A stretch of DNA of 64,000 nt. Source: Alphaproteobacteria bacterium. Lineage in GTDB: Bacteria; Pseudomonadota; Alphaproteobacteria; Micavibrionales; UBA2020. The DNA is taken from positions 773,301-837,300 of the forward strand of contig JAICWS010000001.1 of NCBI GenBank assembly GCA_025934695.1, in the 5' to 3' direction. The notes below the pieces were generated by a model. The model was not told the origin of the DNA, did no database searches, and saw only the letters and a program-made list of their open reading frames with translations. A program made the translations under genes and the position numbers. Positions 57,709 through 64,000 of the stretch are shown piece by piece. Numbering within the stretch: the stretch's first letter is position 1; every line of letters begins with the position of its first letter.

Positions 57709-58683
57709 ATGGATGACCTGAAGCAATTTTATGTAAATATCGTGGCTCAGAACCTGTACAAGCCCCTGACCATCGGCATTTCGACCTCGGCGCTGTTCGA
57801 CCTGCGCGAGGAGCATGAGGTTTTCCTGAATAAGGGTATCGACGAATACCGCAAATTCCAGTTCCAGCGCCGCCGCGAGATCATGAAGCCGGGCACTGCC
57901 TTCTGCGTCATCCAGAAGCTGCTCGCCATCAATGAGCCGGGCCAGAAGCAGCGCGTGGAAGTCGCGCTGATCTCCCGCAACGATATCGAAACCGGCATCC
58001 GCGCCCGCTATTCCCTCGATCACTACAAGCTCGATATCCCGCGCATCGCGCTCACGGGCGGCAAGCCAGTTGAATCGAACCTGCTGCGCGCCTATGGCAT
58101 CGACCTGTTCCTGTCCAAGCATCCGGAAGACGTCCAGCGCGCGGTCGACGGCGACATCGCGGCGGCCGTGCTGCACGATCCTCCCCTCGAAGCATCGGCA
58201 TCCTGCCGCCCAGGCAAAGTCCACCTCGCCTTCGACGGCGACCAGGTGCTGTTCGGCGGCGAGTCCGAAGCCGTGTTCCAGAAAGAAGGGCTGCTGGGCT
58301 TTTTGAAGTACGAGACCGAACTTGCCGACGTTCCGATGCCCGCAGGGCCGTTTGCGAAAGTGCTCTTCGTCATCCAGGCGCTCAAGGCGACCTTCCCGAA
58401 AGAGGAATGTCCCATCGAAACCTCGCTCGTCACCATGCGTTCCGGCACCGCGCAAGTGCGGCCCATGAATACGCTGATCGACTGGGGCCAGATTGTCGAC
58501 GGCGCCTATATGATCGGCCGCTCGACCCAGGAAGGCCACAAGTACCAGAAGGTCGACGTCCTCTCCGCCATCGGCGCGGACCTGTTTTTCGACGACCAGA
58601 CCTATCACACCGAGCCTGCGTCAAAAGTCGTACCCTCCGGCTACGTGCCGCAGAAATCAGGCCATCAGCATAAAGCGGCTTAG
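57709..58683 (+). CDS. 5'-nucleotidase of the NT5C1 type
   Basis: 324 aa. The pattern ISTSALFDL (near residue 24), VALISRNDIETGIR, YGIDLFLSKHPEDV and HLAFDGDQVLFGGESE matches Pfam 5-nucleotidase (PF06189), bacterial relatives of cytosolic 5'-nucleotidase I, in the HAD fold. It dephosphorylates nucleoside monophosphates in the cytoplasm. The call is from pattern recall; substrate preference is unknown. Single gene, flanked by the bolA-grxD pair and a family B repeat. Confidence 0.85.
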   Translation: MDDLKQFYVNIVAQNLYKPLTIGISTSALFDLREEHEVFLNKGIDEYRKFQFQRRREIMKPGTAFCVIQKLLAINEPGQKQRVEVALISRNDIETGIRARYSLDHYKLDIPRIALTGGKPVESNLLRAYGIDLFLSKHPEDVQRAVDGDIAAAVLHDPPLEASASCRPGKVHLAFDGDQVLFGGESEAVFQKEGLLGFLKYETELADVPMPAGPFAKVLFVIQALKATFPKEECPIETSLVTMRSGTAQVRPMNTLIDWGQIVDGAYMIGRSTQEGHKYQKVDVLSAIGADLFFDDQTYHTEPASKVVPSGYVPQKSGHQHKAA

Positions 58684-58729
58684 GTCCCTTAGGCTATCCG
58701 TTTGCCGGATTTGAATTTCACTCTCGTTT

Positions 58730-58887
58730 CCTCTCCCCCGTTTGCGAAGCAAATGGCGGGAGAGGGCTAGGGTGAGGGGTGGTGCAGCTAAAAGAACGAA
58801 TGGTTTTTGCTGCACTGCCCCTCACCTTCCCGCTTCCGCGGACCCCTCCCTCTCCCGCCATGCGGCTGCGCCGCACGGGGAGAGGGA
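58730..58887. repeat. Palindromic repeat, family B, composite
   Basis: The left hairpin CCTCTCCCCCGTTTGCGAAGC...GGCGGGAGAGGG and right CCCTCTCCCGCCATG...GGGGAGAGGG surround GTGAGGGGTGGTGCAG and its mirror CTGCACTGCCCCTCAC. An open frame from 58779 reads through it into the pentapeptide gene, but that part is not coding. Confidence 0.8.
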
Positions 58888-59042
58888 TTAAAAGCGCCAA
58901 ATGCCTAGACTTAGGTGGTTGCAATCAAACGGAAATTTTCCTTAACCAAATCTCAAAGTTACTGATTTATCATGGACTTTGGGCGACTATGCCTGGTCCG
59001 CGGCCAGAACCGCTGCGGGCGAAAAGAAAAGGAAGGACCGCC

Positions 59043-60323
59043 TTGAAGCTCCAGCCGATGACGCAGGCTGAACTGAACGAAGTGATCCGCAAGCATCACA
59101 ACTTCCTGAACGCGCGGATCAACGGCGCGCGTGCGGTGATCCGCGACCGCGACCTCACCGGCCTCTCCTTTGTCGGTCAGAACCTCGAGCAGTCGGACTT
59201 CACGGGCTGCATCCTCGCCCACTCCGACCTCACCAACGCCAATTTCGAAAGCTCCACGCTGTTCGGCTGCGACTTCACGGGTGCGAAGCTCATGAATACG
59301 CGCCTCGCCCGCGCCGATCTCCGGGGTTCTGCGCTGGGCAGCGCGGACTTAAGCCGCGCCGACCTGACGTCAGCGGACTTGCGCGAAGGCAAGACCATCA
59401 TCAAGCGCAAGATGAAAAACGCTGACCCTTACAGCAACCAGGATGCGGAAGCCGGCGCCGTCAACTTTGGCGGCAGCGTGCTGACAGGGGCGATACTGAA
59501 TGGCGCGACCGCGATCGCGGCGGATTTTTCCGACACGGTGATGGAAAACGCCTCCATGCTGGGCACGAACCTGAAAGGCGCGAAGCTGAAAGGCGCGGAC
59601 CTGTCGAACGTCAACCTCAACGGCTCGGACCTGCGCGATGCGGATTTCTCCTACGCCACCATGATCGGCGCGCAAATGTCCGAAACCGAGCGCGCTGGCA
59701 CGAATTTCACGCTTGTCCTGACCGGCGAGACGGTCGGCAAGGATGTGATGGACATCCCCCTCACGCTTGACGAGCTGATCATCAAGCACACTCATTGGGT
59801 CGCGACCGCGGGCAAGCAGGGCAAGCAGCTGGTCATGAACGAGATCGACTTCCGCAAGGGCCCGAAGCTGGGCGGCCAGCGCCTGACTGCGATGCGCGCC
59901 AATAAATGCACCTTCGCCGAGATGGACCTGCGTGGCATCGAGCTGCAGGGCGCCAACCTCGACGATTCCGATTTCAGGAAATGCTCGCTGCAGTCGGCCG
60001 ACCTGCGCGGCGCGCGCTTTCGCGGCGCGGTCATGAACCGCGCTAACTTAAGCCGCTCGAACCTGAACCCGCTGGTGCTCAAAAAACCCGACGGCATCGT
60101 CTACCACATTCCCTGCCGGCTTGAGGAGGCGAACCTGCGCCATTCGATCTTCGCAGGCGCCCGCCTCGAAGAGGTGCGCTTCGAGCGCTGCGACCTCATC
60201 GGCGCGGATTTCTCCGACGCCGACCTGCGCGGCGCGGTCTTCACGGGCTCCGACATCACCGGCGCGATCTTCGACAATGCCCTGCTCGATGATACGGTGT
60301 TCGACGACGGGAAGAAGCCCTGA
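59043..60323 (+). CDS. Pentapeptide-repeat protein
   Basis: 426 aa from a TTG at 59043, chosen because AAGGAAGGA lies just upstream; an ATG at 58989 or 59058 is also possible. After an N-terminal helix (QAELNEVIRKHHNFLNAR) come two stretches of A(D/N)LxX repeats, about residues 40-220 (SDFTGCILAHSDLTNANFES and others) and 275-425 (GANLDDSDFRKCSLQSADLR), separated by a non-repeat insert of about 60 residues with LDELIIKHTHWVATAGKQG. Such proteins form right-handed quadrilateral beta-helices; roles vary from DNA mimicry to scaffolding. No membrane segments. Confidence 0.85.
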   Translation: MKLQPMTQAELNEVIRKHHNFLNARINGARAVIRDRDLTGLSFVGQNLEQSDFTGCILAHSDLTNANFESSTLFGCDFTGAKLMNTRLARADLRGSALGSADLSRADLTSADLREGKTIIKRKMKNADPYSNQDAEAGAVNFGGSVLTGAILNGATAIAADFSDTVMENASMLGTNLKGAKLKGADLSNVNLNGSDLRDADFSYATMIGAQMSETERAGTNFTLVLTGETVGKDVMDIPLTLDELIIKHTHWVATAGKQGKQLVMNEIDFRKGPKLGGQRLTAMRANKCTFAEMDLRGIELQGANLDDSDFRKCSLQSADLRGARFRGAVMNRANLSRSNLNPLVLKKPDGIVYHIPCRLEEANLRHSIFAGARLEEVRFERCDLIGADFSDADLRGAVFTGSDITGAIFDNALLDDTVFDDGKKP

Positions 60324-60667
60324 TCACATTTCCGGCCCTCGAGGCGGAGACCGTCTGTCCGACCCTGCGCTTGTTCGCGGCACATCTCCCGCCCCCCTAA
60401 CCGTCTCACGCGTTCAACGCTGCATCCGGCAATGCCTCCGAAGGTTTTCCAGCGTGACAAGCCGGCCAGCATGATCTCGCGGGCAGGGCCTGCCAGTGGG
60501 TTATATATATGACCCTGCAACATGCTTCCCTCCAAATTCCTACTCGATGACCATGAATTTGTGATTTTATAACTCCTTGAAATAACAGATCTATTCTCCT
60601 TTCCCTTTGCTAAACTATGGAAATACATGTATACTTTGCATAAGTCCAGATTTGGGGAATTTCCACC
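60324..60667. other. Gene-free region
   Basis: About 345 bases. The left half is GC-rich without coding pattern; the right half (60540-60660) is AT-rich and contains the promoter noted below. No palindromic element of families A or B, and no RNA gene recognised. Confidence 0.4.
60607..60635 (+). promoter_or_regulatory. Candidate promoter of the gene at 60668
   Basis: TTGCTA (60607-60612), 17 bp spacer, TATACT (60630-60635), 32 bases before the GTG start. The -10 is the same hexamer as in the promoter at 23563. Confidence 0.5.
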
Positions 60668-62005
60668 GTGCAAGACCTCGACCAGACAGTTTCGGAAGCC
60701 CAGAACCAGACGCCTGAGACGGCGGGCGCCGAAGGCATGGTGATGCCCGGTCTTAATAAATCCGACCCTGTCCCCGCCCTCGGCGGCGCGACGCGCGACG
60801 CAGCCGAGCTGCGCGATGCGGGCCGCATCAGCATTGAAAAGCTCGACGATGGCCTGTTCGCTGCCGTGTTGGCCGGCGATGAGAACTATGTGCGCGCCCG
60901 CCTGGGCGGCGCCGACAAGCCGCTGACGGAAGCCGAGGAATTGCTCCTGATCCGCACGCGCCGTCATGAAGACGAAATCGCCTACGCTCATGTGCTGGAG
61001 CAGGAGAAGGCGCAGAAGGCGGAAGAGAAAGAAGAGCGGCACGAGCTGATGCTGGCCGAACTCGAAGCCGGCGTGGCGCTGGCCGCGCTCGAGGAAGGCA
61101 CCGATGTCTACGGCGGCTGGCTCGATCGCAAGCAGGCGGTTTATCGCGACCGGTTCGGCGGCGAATACGACGCGAAGGGCTATCTCTTCGCCAACGGTTC
61201 TTACAAGACGGCAGGCGGCGACATCTACGATGCCGCGGCGCATACGGTGCGCTTCGCGGTGGGCGGCCCCGATATTGCGCTGTCGGGCGACCTGCTGGGC
61301 ATGGGCGCCGACGTGCTGCGCCTCGCCATCCGCATCTCGGAAATCCGCGAGCAGGCGCGCATGGAAGCGCTGGAAACGGCGGGCATCGCGCCGGCGGAAG
61401 CAGCTCAAGCCGCGCAAACCGCCGCGGGCACCGTCCATGCGATCGTTTCAGCCGCGCCGAAAGCGCTGGCCGCTTCCCTCCCCTCGCTGCGCTCGGCGGT
61501 GGACAGCGACGCCGCCTATGCCGACTTCTGCGCCGCGCAGGAGAAAGCGGAAAAAGCGAAATTCCTGAAGCTGGCAGAAGGCGGCGATTTCAAGGCCGCC
61601 GCTTACGCAGCCCCCGGCGGTGCGCTCGATGCCATGGATTGCAATTGCCTGACGCACAAGGACGTGCGCAAGGCCGCCGACATCATGAGCGAAAACCTGG
61701 CGAAAGGCCTCGCCCCGCATATGATGACGCGCTATCAGTTCAAGGACATCCTGTGCATGGCCGACGACGCCGAGGACAAGCTGGCCTGCGCATTGCGCGC
61801 GCATCCGGTCGATCTCGACATGGGACCGCCCTCGCCGCTCACACAGGCCGCCAACAACGCTTTCTCCCGCATGCCTCCCGTCGCGAACGACATCGGATAC
61901 AACCTGAGAGACAAGGCCGCCGCCGTCTTCGGCAAGCCCGCGAACGATCCCCTCGCGAACATCCTCAAAAAATCGCTGCGCCGCACCGGCATGGCGATGG
62001 CTTAA
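60668..62005 (+). CDS. Hypothetical protein, 445 residues
   Basis: Unrecognised; GTG start. Possible parts are an ankyrin-like helix pair (KLDDGLFAAVLAGDENYVRARL, about residues 57-78), a charged coiled-coil stretch (EQEKAQKAEEKEERHELML), then YRDRFGGEYDAKGYLFANGSYKT and GGDIYDAAAHTVRF with a G-x-Y/S-Y-x-x-x-x-GD-x-Y rhythm. The C-terminal third is helical and Ala-rich, with Cys at CNCLTHKD and DILCMADD. No signal peptide or membrane helix. Several helical blocks resemble the plan of the ankyrin paralogues at 43538 and 46316, but similarity is weak. Confidence 0.65.
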   Translation: MQDLDQTVSEAQNQTPETAGAEGMVMPGLNKSDPVPALGGATRDAAELRDAGRISIEKLDDGLFAAVLAGDENYVRARLGGADKPLTEAEELLLIRTRRHEDEIAYAHVLEQEKAQKAEEKEERHELMLAELEAGVALAALEEGTDVYGGWLDRKQAVYRDRFGGEYDAKGYLFANGSYKTAGGDIYDAAAHTVRFAVGGPDIALSGDLLGMGADVLRLAIRISEIREQARMEALETAGIAPAEAAQAAQTAAGTVHAIVSAAPKALAASLPSLRSAVDSDAAYADFCAAQEKAEKAKFLKLAEGGDFKAAAYAAPGGALDAMDCNCLTHKDVRKAADIMSENLAKGLAPHMMTRYQFKDILCMADDAEDKLACALRAHPVDLDMGPPSPLTQAANNAFSRMPPVANDIGYNLRDKAAAVFGKPANDPLANILKKSLRRTGMAMA

Positions 62006-62016
62006 TCACAAGAAAC

Positions 62017-62180
62017 TGTCATCCCGGACAAGTGAGCGCCCTGGCGCGAACGCTGATCCGGGGTCCAGGAGTCACAACAAACCGCGAAGTGGTTTGACTA
62101 TAACGAGCGCCTTGCGGCGCGGGTAATTGCTGGATCCCGGATATGCGTTCGGCCTTCGGCCTCACTTTTCCGGGATGGCA
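62017..62180. repeat. Palindromic repeat, family A, long composite
   Basis: CTGTCATCCCGGACAAGTG...GATCCGGGGTCC and GGATCCCGGATATGCG...TTTTCCGGGATGGCAG are the outer arms; a GAGCGCCTTGCGGCGC hairpin lies inside. Lies between convergent genes. Confidence 0.7.
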
Positions 62181-62190
62181 GGGTATGGGA

Positions 62191-62553
62191 TTAAAGCCAA
62201 TCCGGCGGCTTGAACTTCGCGAGGCCGGAGATCAGCAGCAGCACGCCGAAGATGATGAACAGGATCGGCGCCTCGTAATGGACCGAGATGCGCCCCATCT
62301 GCCGCGCGATGGAAAAGCCCGCACCGATGATGAGAAAGGGCCCGATGACGGCGGTGACTTTATCGAGGCCGCCGATTGCGACGGCGAGAATGCCCATGGT
62401 CGCGAGGCCGAGCGGCCAGACCCATTCGACGGAGGGCCACCAGCCCGCCGCATCCAGCAGCCAGGCGACGCCGAGCGCGATGATCGCCACGGCAAAGCCG
62501 ATGACTTTCTTGCGTGCGTCCACGGCTTGCCTGTCGTTGGGTTCCCCGTTCAT
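62191..62553 (-). CDS. Small membrane protein with four helices (LiaF/DUF5668-like)
   Basis: 120 aa. Four closely spaced membrane helices (about residues 17-34, 43-62, 64-82 and 93-110) with a WPLGLATMGILAV-type first pair; the pattern W-P-x-x-L-x-x-x-G resembles the membrane half of LiaI/LiaF and DUF5668 proteins. In other bacteria these sense or modulate envelope stress, but no LiaR/S-like genes are adjacent, so the role here is open. Confidence 0.7.
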   Translation of the reverse strand: MNGEPNDRQAVDARKKVIGFAVAIIALGVAWLLDAAGWWPSVEWVWPLGLATMGILAVAIGGLDKVTAVIGPFLIIGAGFSIARQMGRISVHYEAPILFIIFGVLLLISGLAKFKPPDWL

Positions 62554-62732
62554 AGGCGCCAGTGTAGCGGATTCGCGGAAGCCCTGCCATGCGCTGCCGT
62601 CCTCGTCTATATGCGTTATGTAAATATAAATATGGTTTAAAAAGAGGAGGTTAATCCTCTTTAACCCTTTTTTAAGAAGGCACCGCCGACGCCAATGCTA
62701 TGCTGAACAAACATCCCGATAGGAATTGGACG

Positions 62733-62996
62733 ATGGTACGGCACGATAAACTGACACAGCAATTCTTCAACGCGGCGACGCTCCCCGCCGAGCCGGCCAT
62801 TCCCGAATTCAAAGTCCGCCACAACAGCTCGATGCAGCGCCTGCAGGCCGCCTTCCAGCGCGCGGGCTTGGGCTTTCACACCGGGCGCAAGTCCATCTTC
62901 ATCGCCGATCCGACCCCGGCCCAGAAGCGCCAGCTGGAGAGCGAAGGCATCGAGATGCACAGCCGCCAGCACAAGTGCAGCCCGCGCAAGGGTTGA
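62733..62996 (+). CDS. Small hypothetical protein
   Basis: 87 aa with AGGAATTGG before the ATG at 62733. Basic and His-rich, with VRHNSSMQRLQAAFQRAGLG and FIADPTPAQKRQLESEGIEM. No signal or membrane part; no family recognised. The C-terminal HSRQHKCSPRKG could bind metal or nucleic acid. Single gene, convergent with the PAS protein gene by 8 bases. Confidence 0.5.
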   Translation: MVRHDKLTQQFFNAATLPAEPAIPEFKVRHNSSMQRLQAAFQRAGLGFHTGRKSIFIADPTPAQKRQLESEGIEMHSRQHKCSPRKG

Positions 62997-63004
62997 GCTG
63001 ACAA

Positions 63005-63361
63005 TCAGGCTTCTTCCGCTTCCGCCGTCCAATCGCTGAAATTCTGGTAGCGCTTTTCCGCGCCGATGATCTTGCCCTGCGAATTGCGGATGGGCGCGGT
63101 CGTGAGCTCGACCTGGAACAGCCGCCCGTCCTTGGTGCGGCGCACGGTCTTGATGACGCCGAGGTCGTCGCCCGCCTTCAGCTGGTCGAGGATCGCATAT
63201 TCCTGGTCCTGCCATTCAAACGGGATGATGATGCTGACATGGCGGCCGATGACTTCCACGCGCTTGTAGCCGAAGGCCTTTTCAGCCCCCAGGCTCCAGT
63301 AGGTGATGCGGCCGTCCATGGATTTGCGGACGACAATGGCCTCGTCTTCGTTTTGGTTCAT
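63005..63361 (-). CDS. Stand-alone PAS domain protein
   Basis: 118 aa from the ATG at 63361; a codon at 63388 would add nine residues. One PAS fold: DGRITYWSLGAEKAFGYKRVEVIGRHVSIIIP followed by R-T-K-D-G-R-L-F-Q-V-E-L-T-T-A-P-I and a C-terminal GAEKRYQNFSDW, the typical PAS/PAC pattern (quoted in short parts: WSLGAEKAFGYKRVEVIG). Without an output domain it may act through binding a partner kinase, such as one of the two PAS kinases in this window. Confidence 0.85.
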   Translation of the reverse strand: MNQNEDEAIVVRKSMDGRITYWSLGAEKAFGYKRVEVIGRHVSIIIPFEWQDQEYAILDQLKAGDDLGVIKTVRRTKDGRLFQVELTTAPIRNSQGKIIGAEKRYQNFSDWTAEAEEA

Positions 63362-63513
63362 CGCGCTTCTCTGAATATCGGTGAGCAAGGGTTGTATTCA
63401 ATCCACGCGGCGATGACAAGCACTGCACGATGCAACGGCAGCCGCACGTGCATAAGCACGTGTATATCAGGGATGACTGCCCTCCCGCGCTGGGCGCCGA
63501 CGGAATGACGGAC

Positions 63514-63888
63514 TTAAAGTTTCGGATTGCGGCGCGGACCGCCACGGGTTGCGGGCGGGGGGCTGGGCGGACCCGGCGGATGGTTGCGCTCCGAGGGCGG
63601 CACGCAGCCGCCATGCAGGATGAAAGTATCCAGCTTCGGGTTGGCGAAGACGCCGGTCACATGCGGGTGCTTTTCCGCCTGGAGACGGTGCGCGAGGTTC
63701 TCCTCGACCAGCACGACGTATTCGCTGTCCTTGCCGCCATTCGGAATCGCGCCGAAATTATTGTCGAGCTCGGGCCCGCCGATATTCAGCAGCGAGCGGA
63801 TTTCCTGGAAGGCCTTCTGGCGGTCCGTTTCGGGCTTGTCCAGACGGACAGTGACCATCGCAAATTCCATCGGCTTCGGGGGTGTCAT
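63514..63888 (-). CDS. Hypothetical protein
   Basis: 124 aa with AAGGAGCG before the ATG at 63888. An alpha/beta start (MVTVRLDKPETDRQKAFQEI), a segment SEYVVLVEENLAHRLQAE, and a low-complexity C-terminus rich in Pro and Arg. No signal peptide. No family recognised. The Pro-rich tail may be disordered. It is the last full gene of the window. Confidence 0.6.
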   Translation of the reverse strand: MTPPKPMEFAMVTVRLDKPETDRQKAFQEIRSLLNIGGPELDNNFGAIPNGGKDSEYVVLVEENLAHRLQAEKHPHVTGVFANPKLDTFILHGGCVPPSERNHPPGPPSPPPATRGGPRRNPKL

Positions 63889-64000
63889 GGCGGCGCTCCT
63901 TGTCATATAATTAAATGAATTATGGCGAATTTATGGGGCCGCGCCCCTTTTGTCAACACGGTGAATCAGGCTATAAATGACCATGACCATCAGACATTTG

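Noticed and set aside
58779-59042. N-terminal extension of the pentapeptide protein
   Set aside because: It starts inside a family B repeat and passes through non-coding DNA; the ribosome binding site supports the start at 59043.
63977-64000. A possible gene start at the right edge
   Set aside because: Only about eight codons are visible and no ribosome binding site precedes them.

Overview
The window is about 64 kb of a GC-rich (near 60 percent by eye) alphaproteobacterial chromosome. The assignment rests on gene content and order: a SUF-only iron-sulfur operon headed by an Rrf2 regulator; the minus-strand run lysC, ptsP, rodZ, ispG, prfA, prmC, DUF4167, clpB; and the typically alphaproteobacterial families DUF1491, DUF3108, DUF4167 and soluble PAS kinases. 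Ankyrin-like and pentapeptide proteins and many small exported orphans suggest a deep-branching, possibly Rhodospirillales- or Micavibrio-like lineage, but that is a guess. I saw no rRNA, tRNA, CRISPR array, prophage or complete insertion sequence.

Layout. 1-6.4 kb: suf operon on the minus strand (iscR-type regulator, sufB, a P-loop kinase, sufC, sufD, sufS, sufT, start of sufA), genes overlapping or nearly touching. 6.6-13.3 kb: orphan protein, aldehyde dehydrogenase, serine hydrolase, RF3, DUF1491 and a Fur regulator. 13.4-20.1 kb: PAS kinase, small promoter-driven protein, exported orphan, upp, degenerate GGDEF protein, tgt, rpmB. 20.3-23.5 kb: DUF3574 lipoprotein, M17 aminopeptidase with an NlpC/P60 partner. 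23.5-27.2 kb: accessory stretch with a six-fold repeat protein of unknown family, a DUF6745 gene with its small partner, and two very small genes. 27.3-42 kb: clpB back to lysC, broken by small membrane and exported genes. 42.2-52.4 kb: purA, two ankyrin-type paralogues flanking small exported genes and a PAP2 phosphatase, DUF3108, then glmU-small gene-glmS. 52.7-64 kb: exported orphan, second PAS kinase with a stray copy of its 3' end, grxD-bolA pair, 5'-nucleotidase, pentapeptide protein and several orphans.

How the genes work together. The suf operon builds Fe-S clusters; the grxD-bolA pair probably handles cluster trafficking, and IspG is one client. glmU and glmS supply UDP-GlcNAc. prfA, prmC and prfC serve translation termination; tgt, rpmB, upp and purA are housekeeping.

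The most unusual feature is a set of dispersed palindromic elements in nearly every large intergenic gap. They fall into at least two families, mostly as two hairpins facing each other across a spacer. One copy lies in frame inside prmC and adds about 39 residues, much like Rickettsia palindromic elements. Other points of interest are the repeat protein at 23588, the kinase inside the suf operon, the GGDEF protein that has lost its active site but kept an inhibitory-site motif, and a lower-GC patch inside sufD.
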